This document shows, in pieces, positions 54,101-64,000 of a stretch of 64,000 nucleotides of DNA; the first letter of the stretch is position 1; each line of letters begins with the position of its first letter. This DNA is from Sipunculus nudus. Its lineage: Eukaryota > Annelida > Sipuncula > Golfingiida > Sipunculidae. The notes under the pieces are model-generated. The model was not told the DNA's origin and searched no databases. It was given only the letters and a program-made list of their open reading frames with translations. Where the stretch lies: NCBI GenBank assembly GCA_026874595.1, contig CM049313.1, positions 62,145,159 to 62,209,158 of the forward strand, in the 5' to 3' direction. Made by a program: the position numbers and the translations under genes.

Positions 54101-56195
54101 CGCCTACGCATAATGGTATATGTATCCGGCGGGAGAAATATCATAGTGTTCCTTGTCAGCAGTGGAAAGTACTGTTATAAAAGGCACCTCTTTTTATTCG
54201 GCTTTTGGCCGTGTTTAGACTAGAATATTAGACTCATTTCTTAAGGCATCCTTTGTCAATGTTAAACAATAAAATATTGAAGGCTAATAGCTGTGCCATT
54301 TACGTTGCCCTTTTCAATGAATGAAAGTAGAATATTTTCACGTTTCAATGTTTGCGCTGTTTTATGAAGCTTTCGTGAAAGTTTGGAACCATAATATCAT
54401 ACGTCCAGCGCTTTGCTTTTCGAACTGGCATATAAAAGGCCACACTCTTCTGTCATCTGATAACCCATTTTCTGTCATTGTTTGAAACTTTGATTAGTAA
54501 AGTTTGATATTTCTGCTTTTGAAGTGGATTATGTCAACGCATGAAGTCTAATGGTTCAAGACGTCTACAAATTTATATATATATTTATGGATTTTAGTGC
54601 ATTGAAGGTCCAACAGTTTTTATGGAACTTGGCGGTAGTGCTTGAAGTTACTATACGATTCCCGAGAATGGATCTTTTCCAACAGGATTAATGGAAATTT
54701 TCGATAATTTACATAAATACTTTGATATATATGGTGTGTTAGTTTTCCTTATTCGAATAATTGCTGGCATACGAAACAAAATAAGGTGATAGGGGCAGAC
54801 ACAAATTACAACAGACTAGAAATCTGTATATTAAGGAATCAAGCCGCCGCCATGTGTTTGCAATCACTTATTCGGCCAGTGTCCACAGGTTAATTCGTAT
54901 ATAAATGATTGTAAATTTGTGAATATTCCTTGATAACACTTTTAAACCAAGACCATGTGTCAGATACCCACCAAAATCTAAACGATTCTTCCTTGGTTCA
55001 TTTCCGAAAACTAGTGTGATTCCTTGCAAGTTGTGTGAGTTATGTGTTGAATAAAATACACACACATGCACACCCTCACTAACACACACACGAACTCGGA
55101 TGAACGCATATCCTCCGTTTGGAGGCAACACTGGCCATGCTCTTTCTATCGACAAGGACCATCCTTCCTTCGTTTGTATATGACAAGTTTTGCTGCCATT
55201 GACTGATAACATATACATGATGGTAACTCATATTAAATAATAATTTTTTATTTTTTATAACTGCACTACATACCCAACAATGACCATTTTATCTTCAGTT
55301 CATATTACAGCATCTCTTTAAAATTGATATGATGTTAAGTCTGCTGCCCTCTGCACGATATTGGATATCAAACTCAGTGAATGAAATAATGCCAAGTTCA
55401 GTCAAACTTAACCAAACTGTCAGTTAGATCAAGACAATGATCACAATTCGCGTGCTGCTGAAATGATCTTGCTTATAATAAAGGTCACAATTCGTTGGGT
55501 CATCGACATTCTCGTTCCTTGTAATTAACTCTACGTCACAGAAATTAAGTACGACTCATTATAGAACCCATCCTTCTAGATCAATTATATAAGAATATAA
55601 AAAAAATCAGCCAGTTAAAATTGTCAAAGTCTTAATATCCTCCAAAATACCAAATGATTACCCTCTTTACTGCCTGAACCGATACATTACATTAAAACTT
55701 TTGCTTTTTTCAAGCGATTCTGAATTAATTGTCCCAGATTTTCATGAGCTATTCATCTCTTTAAATATTCATAAAATTCCCCTCAGGGATTTTTTTTTAA
55801 TTATCTCTCCTTTGCATCCTTAGAAACTAATGAATTCTGATGGAATAAAACTCCTCCTTATAATTACCATCGATATTCTGATAGACACAATTATACATCC
55901 AAATGATGGAAAAATAAATCAATTTGTCCGTAATAACAACATGGCACTAAACTTGACGGATAGGGAGCGGGCTCCAACTACTGGTATGAATTAACTTTAC
56001 TATAAATCATGTAACCGTATTATAGATAAAATATCTCTTGGACACCCCCCCCCCCACACACACACACACACGCCGTGAAAAAAAAACATGTCCAATAAGG
56101 ATGGACATTAAGCATGAATAAAAACCAGTCACCACTTGCCAATTTCTGTAAGAATATGATGCGTTTATCTATGGGGGATATAGGAGTGCCGAGAA
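51136..56195. other. Unassigned AT-rich DNA
   Basis: About 5 kb with only short frames (116 codons or fewer, for example minus 54,868-55,218) lacking recognisable homology. A C11-(AC)n tract lies at about 56,045-56,070. I see no tRNA, snRNA, rRNA or defined transposon. Confidence 0.5.
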
Positions 56196-56850
56196 AGTGA
56201 AAGCTCGGGGGCAAATGAAGTGCTCTCCATTGACCCCTTACAGAGTGTCAGTAACAGCGGTTGGCCTTATTCAGTACGGGGGCTGCAGGCTTGTAATGAA
56301 GGACCAGGATGATGACCCACGGGCGAACCTCGTTATGACTGTCCGTCACTGGACCATATTGAGGCTAGCAGTGCCGGTTAGAGGTGGGGTAAAAAAAACA
56401 AGTCTACGAAAATAATCAAGAAATTGGTAAAATAATGAGGTTACGACGCAGAAGCTAGGACCTGCCTGAGTTTTGGCTTCAGTGGCTAACAGTTTCTGAC
56501 TGAAATAGCCACGCTGTGCGGTTAGCCTCAGCCAGCTGCCACTGTCAGTTGCGCTTGATGCGCGGAAGACTTTGTCAACTTCCCAACCATCTGTGGCGTT
56601 ATCCAATAAAATTATTGAGTGTCAAGGGTCCTTAGGATGACTGCATCTGCCCCCGGGCTATTTAAATTAAGATCAGTGCGGGGTAAAGGATTCCCTGTAT
56701 CAGCTGTCATCTCCACTCTTCCATGATTTAAAGTTTGCAAATCGAATTGCCGCTGTACTTCTGTTACTGTTAGCCGAGTTCCGCACACACTGCTCCCCAA
56801 TGCGCTTCTCCATTCAGGAAACCCTTTACTCAGGCTGTATATCATAGCGA
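56196..56850 (-). other. GC-richer patch with two coding-like minus frames
   Basis: Relative to flanking AT-rich DNA this patch is GC-richer and has two adjacent minus frames in different phases: 56,612-56,845 (WRSALGSSVCGTRLTVTEVQ, then FDLQTLNHGRVEMTADTGNP) and 56,346-56,606 (ATDGWEVDKVFRASSATDSG, then SWLRLTAQRGYFSQKLLATE). Amino-acid composition is protein-like, but no family is recognised. They could be remnants of one frame broken by an indel, separate exons, or a GC-rich non-coding element. Confidence 0.25.
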
Positions 56851-58300
56851 GTATTCTCCGGCATCATTGGAGGGATCGAAACTCAATGCACAATGACCAG
56901 TAAATACAAGAAATTTACAAGACCTTGAGTCAAACAGCTGTAATACATTTTGAACATAAAATAATCTTGAGTCACGTATGAAGATGAGTAATGTTGTGGC
57001 CATGCATACATTAATGTCATCTGAGTGTGAAAATGTAAAGAAAAAATACAAAAGTAAAAATATTGGAGTTTATTTAATGATATTTTTAATCATACAGTTT
57101 GAGAACATTCAATACAGGGTCTGCAGTGTAACGTTTGGTTGAAGGAATTATCGCTCAAATTTGTTTGTTTTGTCGACGGAAGACTTGAACGCAATGTCAC
57201 CTAATTGTCCCGTTACCCAAACAAACAAGAGCAAACACTATGGGCAGACGCCGGCGTTATTAGTCACATGTCATCGGCTTCCTCACATTTACTTGTCTTC
57301 GCCATTACATCCTTGTTTTATTAAATCTCTTAATTCAATGTTCCGCTTCACCACTTGCTGAAGATATTATTTTCATCATAGTTGGTTGGTTGGTTATTTC
57401 GTTCGTTTGTCTGCATGTTAGCAACTTTATTCAAAATGTTGTGAACAGAGTTCGATCAAATTTCTCGTAGAATTAGGGGAACACCCAAGGAACAATATGT
57501 TCACATTTTTAGCTAATCTCTTTCATGGTTTATGTTTATTTAGGATATGGTTGAACATTGTGTTAAATTAATGATTTAATTGGAATTAAATTATGTCTAA
57601 GCGCACTGAGTTGAGCCGTCATTAATCATGCATGGTGTTGGAGAAGCGTAACGTAAATTTATTCTGTGCAGCATACACCATATTTGATTAGGATCCTGGT
57701 GGAGATGTTTATGTGGTCCCTGACCACTTTTTAGTTTCTATAGTACTTAACAACGTTAACACTGTTTTATAACATTGTAAAATGTGAAAAAGTAGTCATC
57801 GTATCACCATGCGACAGCACATCAACCCATCAAAAAACCAAGGAATCGGACTCAATCGGAAAGCATCTGACAACCAACTGCTCACAGAGAATCAGTCATA
57901 TTGATCCGGCTTTGCCACGCCCTGAGCAAGTTGAAAAGTCTGAGAAATGAGATTGGTGTAATGATGGCTTCTGTGCACTTGACGTTTGATGTCTCAGATA
58001 TAGTGTCCACGTTAAGGCTTTTCGACCGTTGTTGTTTCAATTATTGCCCCTGGCTCAGACACTCAGGAGACGATGTGGACATTGGAGCCCTCGTGTAATT
58101 ACATAAATGGTTTTACGATTATCCTTTAAGGAGATCCAGTACTGAAATGCTGCCTTTAGGCACACTGAGTACATAGACCTGAGGATCTGCGGAACTCTTT
58201 AAACAATGCCAACAGTATTTTGTACGTCTGTACACCAGCATTATAATGGGTCCCTTTATATGTATTCGGCATCAATCACTGCGCTACGACAAGTGCACAT
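56851..58300. other. Unassigned DNA
   Basis: About 1.4 kb without recognised gene or repeat. A TTGGTTGGTTGGTTATTTCG short repeat lies near 57,381. Confidence 0.5.
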
Positions 58301-58456
58301 TGTTACGGGGTGACATAAAAGCGGACCGAACTGTCTCGCTAGTAAAGCTTGCTTTTCCAGCGAAGCGGTTGGTACGCCGGACCTGTGCGCCACCGACCTG
58401 GGTTCGACTCCCGGATCAACACAGGATTTTCCCCTCATTTATTTGTCTTCGTTACT
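58301..58456 (+). mobile_element. Solo LTR of the tRNA-like TRIM family
   Basis: A complete 156-bp LTR matching the TRIM LTR at 16,526-16,680. It starts TGTTACGGGGTGACATAAAA, has A-box-like CAGCGAAGCGGTTGG (58,358-58,372) and B box GGTTCGACTCC (58,401-58,411), and ends ATTTGTCTTCGTTACT (expected GTAACA). It is flanked by ACAT at 58,297-58,300 and 58,457-58,460, a possible 4-bp target duplication. No primer site or internal region follows. Solo LTRs arise by recombination between the two LTRs of an insertion. Confidence 0.8.
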
Positions 58457-58504
58457 ACATTGAAAGCTCAAGTGTATCAAAATTTATTATGTTACTAGCT
58501 GATA

Positions 58505-58522
58505 AACCCGGTATACCGGGTT
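58505..58522. other. Perfect 18-bp palindrome
   Basis: AACCCGGTATACCGGGTT is its own reverse complement. The context ACTAGCTGATAAACCCGG recalls the start of dispersed repeats of the ACTAGCTGA..CCCGG type known from several invertebrates. I cannot define an element here. Confidence 0.7.
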
Positions 58523-58918
58523 ATTTACCGCGGTTTGGGAGATATATTGACTGAGATATTGAATGTTGGCTCAATTTTTATTATAAAAGTTAAAAGAAAA
58601 TATAGATTTTTAGTGATATACTATCGGAATACGATATGTACAAATAATTTTTACTGTTATTTTGTGGCGCTGTGCTTGTGGCAAAAATCATACCCCGGTA
58701 TGTTTACCTTGAAGACCTGGTCAGTGATGGTTAACACTGCGAACCGGAAGGAGACGCGGAGGCATACAGTGTTTCGTTGAGATTTGACTGGTTTCTATCG
58801 TTGGTCGTTTAAAGAATAGGTTGATGTGAGGAACACATGAAAGATTAATTAAATGTACGTTGCAAGGAAACTGTTCCTGAAGAAGGAAACAGAATGTAAG
58901 TAGTAACATCGTAAGTAG
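58523..58918. other. Unassigned DNA
   Basis: About 400 bp. May be the body of an element beginning near 58,495, but no end is recognisable. Confidence 0.4.
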
Positions 58919-59070
58919 CAGAAGCGGACCCAGCGGGACTCCGTGCAGTGGGTCCGTATCCCATTTTCAGCCACCGCAACCTTTTTTTCATCGTATCAGA
59001 CACATGAAACCCCCGACACAACCCCAGCCCTGTTCCTGAACCTGGGACCTTGAATTAGGTTTTGTAATTA
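58919..59070 (+). repeat. Dispersed GGATCCAGGGG-type repeat, copy 2
   Basis: CAGAAGCGGACCCAGCGGGA, then GTGGGTCCGTATCCC, GCCACCGCAACC and GGGACCTTGAATTAGG align in order with 42,024-42,181. This copy lacks long homopolymers. Confidence 0.7.
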
Positions 59071-61367
59071 ATCCTCCTGGGTTGAACCTTCCATTCCAAA
59101 AAGCGAGAAACATGTGTTTTTTTCTCTTTTACTGACCACGCACGTGGGTCAAACCCCTCATTGAAAGCAAGCGTTATTCATATGAACAATAGTCCTTAGT
59201 GTTAGAGGTCAAGTGATCACGATGCATGCATTCCGGTGATTGCCGAAGGAAGTTCGGCTGTGCTCGGTAAAAAAAACGGGAAAATCACAAAAATTTTTAT
59301 GTATATTAAACATTATTTATTTTCATATCGCCTATGTCACTGCGGGGATAATAACCTTTAAAATGATGTATGGCACAAAATTGTACACAACGCGGTTATA
59401 GAGAACACTGCGAACAAACGTGAACCGAATTCCTTTTATAAGTATTAGATTAGACTTGAGCAGTCTCTCTTACTCTTAAAAAAGAACCAGCTTAAATAAG
59501 ATGTCATAGTATTACCTTGTCGTGGTCACGAGTTGAGGCTCCATACATAGGTTTCACTCAACGTCGTCACCTTAACGTCGATTTTTTTTATTTTCTGAAG
59601 ACGTTTAGGTGGCAGTTGAAAGGATGTATTAAAGTCATTAATTTTGTGTAACCACGTTTTTTCTTCGTTATTTAGTAAATATAACACGGCCATATAGGCT
59701 TTTGATAGGAAATACTAACACGCAGCAAATATCTTGATCCGACCCATAGAATGTGTGTTCTATTATGACTTGCATCATGACTCGCAGCCCATATCAGTTT
59801 GTTTTAGAAGGCGTGATTGACATGTTGCCACGTGGCTAGCGCTCAGTAGGCTCTATGGAGGGATTTAAATACTATGTCATATAAAGAAGTTAGTAACACA
59901 GCCGTAATATCATATATCATTTCATGTGTCCAACATAACAAGTTATCTAGTCTAAATGGTTCATGTATCAACTATTTACCCTTTCATTATTTGCGTCCCT
60001 GGTGATGGTCGCACTGCAGATACTCCGAAGTGCTGACCACACATTCGCGTTTTTTTTTTTTAATTTTCGCGATTTTCACTTTTTCGTTGTTTGCGAGGGT
60101 TCCATTTCGCAATCTCACTATTTTAACAAAATATAAGCAATTGTTACATTAATTAAGTATACCTAATTCTGTCTGCAAAATCTTAATAATTTGACGGAGC
60201 ACCAAGGATTCATCAAACTAATTATCATTAACATTAGCAATCTTAAGATCTATTATTAATCAAATTAAGTTTCAATCTTTTACCTTTCGATTTGCGTTCC
60301 ACGATGAAATCTCTTGTTCACCAAGGTTTTTTTTATTCACGATAATCCCCTTTCGCGAATATCGCGAATTTGACGCCCGTGACTGTGTGGTAATCCCGTC
60401 TCAGTCTTGGTACAGGACAAAATATTACCCCATCGTGGTATATCGGGTATAACCAGTAATATGATGTCACTCTAAGATGTTTCGATGGACAGAGACAAAA
60501 AAAAATTGTAAAACTAATGCATTGTTATATCGGATGAATCCTAATTATCCTCTGGTCCTATCTACACTTACATTAGCGTTAATGACGAATCTTCAACGAT
60601 TTCACAATGATTGAACTGAGGTGCAGGGCTTCTCTAATGACAGGCCTGGTCTGTCTAATGACCTAATTGCAATAGTTTCGTAATGACCCAGTTGGTCTTT
60701 CTAACGAGCAGGATTAATTGGGAAACTACTGAGGCGAGCTAATTACCAGATAATTTTACTTCATAGCACCATACGGATTTATCCTTGAGGAACCATCTGC
60801 AGCTAGTGATGAAAAAAAAAGTATAGTTCATGACAATACTTTAGATGGACGCGAGCAAGTATAAGGGAACACTAAGAGTAGTCAGTGAAACTAACAAAGC
60901 AGTCAAAATGAGCCGATTGTCATGCAGTTCAGTGTTTCACCCAGCGATATGATTATATAGAGAAACCAATAAGGCCATGGCCCAAAAAATTATTGTACTA
61001 CGGATTCGCCGCTCCCATTTTTTGTGTGGATCATTTGTTTCTGGCAAATGAAGACCAGGTCCTTGATGATGTCGCTCATATGCGATATGGCACTATTTCT
61101 CAAAAATATATCTTGAAAGTATGGAAAATGGACTCATATACACCTGGGAAAATTCCACGTATTGTATCTCGAAAAAAGGGGCAAACAATTCCTACATATT
61201 TTTCCCGTAGCAGAAACAGAACAATAATTGTTATTGTGTGGCCAAAGCGTGTATCGGATACCTACAGAGGTGTAGAGTTAGGACACTCATCCGTTTGTGT
61301 GCAACAATAAACCACGTTACTTCTGTTAGTGCGTCATGTTTCACCGTGTTAGTTGACCATCTAGCTG
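59071..61367. other. Unassigned DNA
   Basis: About 2.3 kb. The plus frame 60,993-61,310 (105 codons) begins at an ATG but matches nothing I know and has no clear codon bias. TTCGCGA-type motifs repeat near 60,060-60,375. No RNA gene is seen. Confidence 0.45.
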
Positions 61368-61750
61368 TTTTAAGCTGCGTTTGCTTGGCGCGCGGTATCC
61401 GGTAAGCAGTACTCAGTAACTTTTTTTTCGCTCTAATCTTTTTATCTTGAACAATTTACTTGGCCCGCGTTATGTGGTATGCGGAATGACATACGCGGTA
61501 AAATCGAATTCTACGTTGAAAAGTTTATCCGCATATCGCGCGCAGTATAGCGAAACGGTATGTTTACTACGTGTATGCAGCTATGCAGCTTATATATATA
61601 TAGGTGGTTTTGACATCACCGTTACCATATGGCAGTGTTTTACAGCTCGCCTGGTAAATCCACAAGCGAGTTTATACCGCATTTCACAAAAAGCGTTCCG
61701 ATGCCGCATTCCGGACACCTCATGTGGCGCCGAGTAAACGCAGCTTGAAA
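61368..61750. mobile_element. CpG-rich miniature inverted-repeat element, about 380 bp
   Basis: The left end TTTTAAGCTGCGTTTGCTTG plus GCGCG matches the complement of the right end TTTCAAGCTGCGTTTACTCG plus GCGC. About 21 of 25 positions agree. Inside are further CpG-rich motifs (CGCGCGGTATCCGG, CCCGCGTTATGTGG, TATCGCGCGCAGTATA). No coding frame. The inverted ends and small size define a MITE; superfamily and target duplication are not established. Confidence 0.72.
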
Positions 61751-64000
61751 TGAGCATTTTTTCCAAGTTAATTATCAAGACACTGTAGTAAAGTCAAGAA
61801 ATTTCGAATGTCAAGAACGAGTTTATAGGTGGTCAAGGATTAAAGCAGAGCTCTTATCTCTTCCAGTTACCTGTACAGTATGGTTTGGTTTGGAAATCGG
61901 AAATAGTTGACACCTTTCGTCTTTCACGACTAAAACTGTCATAGGCGCATTTAAACCTCCCCAATCCGAGGTCAAATGAATCATTTCTTTGTAAGCTGCT
62001 GGAGCATGCCTTCATTTACATTTATAATGATATCAGGAATCCTTAAGGACGAAAATGATTAAGCTAAATTATCAGGTCGACCTTTTTACTATGAAGTATT
62101 TCCTGTATTTTATTCTGTACAAGATATCACACAAATCAACCCATCTATCCGTCTCAAGCGGAGTTCCATGGGCCCCATTATTACATCACGGTGGATACCT
62201 TAATATTATTCCAGGTTATACTCAAGCAAACACGACTCAGATTAAGCAAGTAAGTAAATGTATTCGGTGGTAAAATCCCTATGAATGAAAACTATAACGA
62301 ATGGAATGATGGAGCCCTCGTGAAAGAGTTAGACAGTAACATGCACGGTGATGAATGCAAAAAGGCGATTTATTAGGTGACCTGTTTATTTTCATGAAAA
62401 ATATTATCGTTCTAAAAATAATAAAGGCCATCAGTGATCCAGAATTCTAAATTTATTCACAAGAACATCATGATTAAGCATGTATTCCCGAAGAAACTAA
62501 ATGGAGAAAAATATCAGAAGATAATAACAGACTTTCCTTTGCCTTATGTCCGCAAGGGGCGATATATCTATACATACAATGACAAACAGTACTTAGCATA
62601 TATTACCAAATGAAAATATAAAAATAGTCTTTGACAACGTGTAAACGAACAAAGATTTTTATCTATTTCGAATCACCCCAGTGGCGCGACTAGCGTTTGA
62701 AAGGGAAAGCGTCTTGATAAGGGAACCGGGGTTCCGCAGGGAGAGTGTTTTCCATTCTCGGCCTGATAGCCGGCGGCCCTCTCGACTACAAAATGCGTCA
62801 CGACGGAGACCATGCTGCGGTTTTAAATGGAGTCACTATCTGTATTTACACTTAATTTCCTGTCCTTCGACCCCTAGTATTACCGCAGGTGTTATCAACA
62901 TGTGGCCACCCATTCTCAGATATGATGAATCTGGCGATGCATTACGGACAACAAAATCTTCTCGGCTCCTTTCAAATTAACCCTTCGGCACTTTGGGAAG
63001 ACTAATGTATATATAATCGTTTATCAATGAAGTAACACAGTCAGAAGCTGAAGTCATTCAACTCGTGTACCGAAGAGTTGAAATTCAAAGAGGGACAGAT
63101 ACTGAATAGGTCTTGATCATGCAGGGATCATCGCAAAACGGTTTATCAGCTCTGGTTATCTTTTTTCCACGAAATCTTTAAAAATGGATTTGGAAACACA
63201 TTGGCAGGATGTTTCTTAATGATCTTTGCTGTGGACTCAGTAATTTGGTAGGTCACTCTTGCTCATATGTCCTTATACTTATGTGCCATTTGGTTTGTCT
63301 GTTGGCAGCTTTACTAAAAAAAGTTTTCTTTTGTCGATTGCTAAGGTGACACTAAAGGAACTGTTTGACAAATTTTATGAGGTTGTTCGAATCACTTTAA
63401 TACTTTTCTAAATTTAAGGTTTTTATATATCGTGAGAAAGGGAGGTTACTTTGTCTCTTTGGCAATAGCCATACATTGCTATTAGGGACGGTCTTTGTTG
63501 TAGAGTTGGAACCCAGCACACAGAAAGTGTAATTAGGATCAAGATAAAAGTTTTGGTCACTGAAATGCTACTCCGTTTTCATATTAAATCGTGATTTAAT
63601 CAGGGTAGGCATTGTTAATCTTGAACGATTCTACCAGGGAACAATTGGTCCGAACTTTATAAACAGGATGTACACTTTAAATTTCTGAATGACGGGTACA
63701 CAGTTGTTTTAAAATCCATGTCAATGCTTTTGAAAACGTTACATTTGCTTTTCAAAGGCAAGCGCAGTTTCGAAGTGTTACATCAGCATTACAAAAAAAA
63801 GACTTCATAAATACTCACGTAATTATTTGTGAATTAGACATTCTGTCACGACAAACAACTTTTTTCGCTGCAGAGTTATTAATTAAATTTCACACATATT
63901 TTGATTTAAGGTGTTGAAGTAGAGTACAAGTGTAAATTCATTTGAAATGGCATTTGTATTTGATCATATTTTATTGCATTTGTATTTAATTTATAATACA
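61751..64000. other. Unassigned DNA to the window end
   Basis: About 2.2 kb. A GC-richer stretch at 62,680-62,830 (GTTCCGCAGGGAGAG, CCGGCGGCCCTCTCGAC) may be a decayed tRNA-like repeat but lacks a recognisable B box. No gene is recognised. Confidence 0.45.

Noticed and set aside
60993-61310. 105-codon plus frame starting with ATG
   Set aside because: No recognisable family, no clear codon bias, no splice context. It can arise by chance in 64 kb.

Overview
This window is nuclear DNA from an animal, most probably a marine mollusc (a bivalve is my best guess). It is AT-rich and full of microsatellites, minisatellites, tRNA-derived retroposons, miniature DNA transposons and a decayed non-LTR retrotransposon. 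It also holds repeats that I associate from memory with bivalve and gastropod genomes: GACCTTGACCTT-rich stretches, and elements that open with a GTGAGCTTATGCGATGG- or AGCTCAGCTGACTG-type head followed by a CGTCGTCCGTC tract. Nothing looks bacterial: there are no operons, no long open frames, no Shine-Dalgarno spacing. The species is an inference and cannot be settled here. I find no complete gene. Three short open stretches read like possible exons of unknown genes (minus 13,608-13,946, plus 32,856-33,081, minus 39,034-39,255), and the only recognisable protein homology is the C-terminal part of a reverse transcriptase (minus 4,729-5,355).

Layout. 0-9 kb: microsatellites, a 5'-truncated CR1/L2-like retrotransposon fragment (4.41-5.36 kb) and a pair of directly repeated, diverged elements (6.48 and 8.03 kb). 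9.7-13 kb: two hairpins, a pogo/Tigger-like remnant and two neighbouring hAT-like miniature elements, each with candidate 8-bp target duplications. 13.2-13.6 kb: nuclear-receptor half-site-like repeats. 16.36-16.68 kb: a miniature LTR retrotransposon (TRIM) whose LTR contains a tRNA-like sequence with A and B boxes; related solo or partial LTRs lie at 38.6 and 58.3 kb. 16.8-22.9 kb: a 1.03-kb tandem duplication (A-B-A'-B') split by a 3.9-kb repeat element. 23.5-30.2 kb: a 28-bp minisatellite system, with a homogeneous 5-kb array of about 180 units showing higher-order duplications, flanked on both sides by short diverged arrays of a related 28-bp unit. 30.7-32.8 kb: a second element sharing the ~277-bp internal period and the palindromic core GGTGGCGCCACC with the 18.4-22.4 kb element.

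32.8-64 kb: mostly unique AT-rich DNA with a terminal-inverted-repeat element rich in TACGA/TCGTA (33.38-34.50 kb), a GC-rich patch with 10-bp periodicity (37.1 kb), strong hairpins (39.92 and 42.48 kb), two tRNA-derived SINE-like sequences (43.5 and 44.5 kb), a dispersed GGATCCAGGGGG-type repeat pair (42.0 and 58.9 kb), and a small CpG-rich inverted-repeat element (61.37-61.75 kb).

The most interesting items are (1) the coding-free LTR element with a Pol III-type promoter inside its LTR, a 13-nt tRNA-Pro-like primer site and a polypurine tract, organised like the plant Cassandra elements but with a tRNA-like rather than 5S-like insert, and (2) the 28-bp satellite, whose diverged relatives flank it and whose array expanded in 504-bp and 1,512-bp blocks (18 and 54 units). 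The window is best described as intergenic or deep intronic. All repeat boundaries were read by eye and may be off by several bases.
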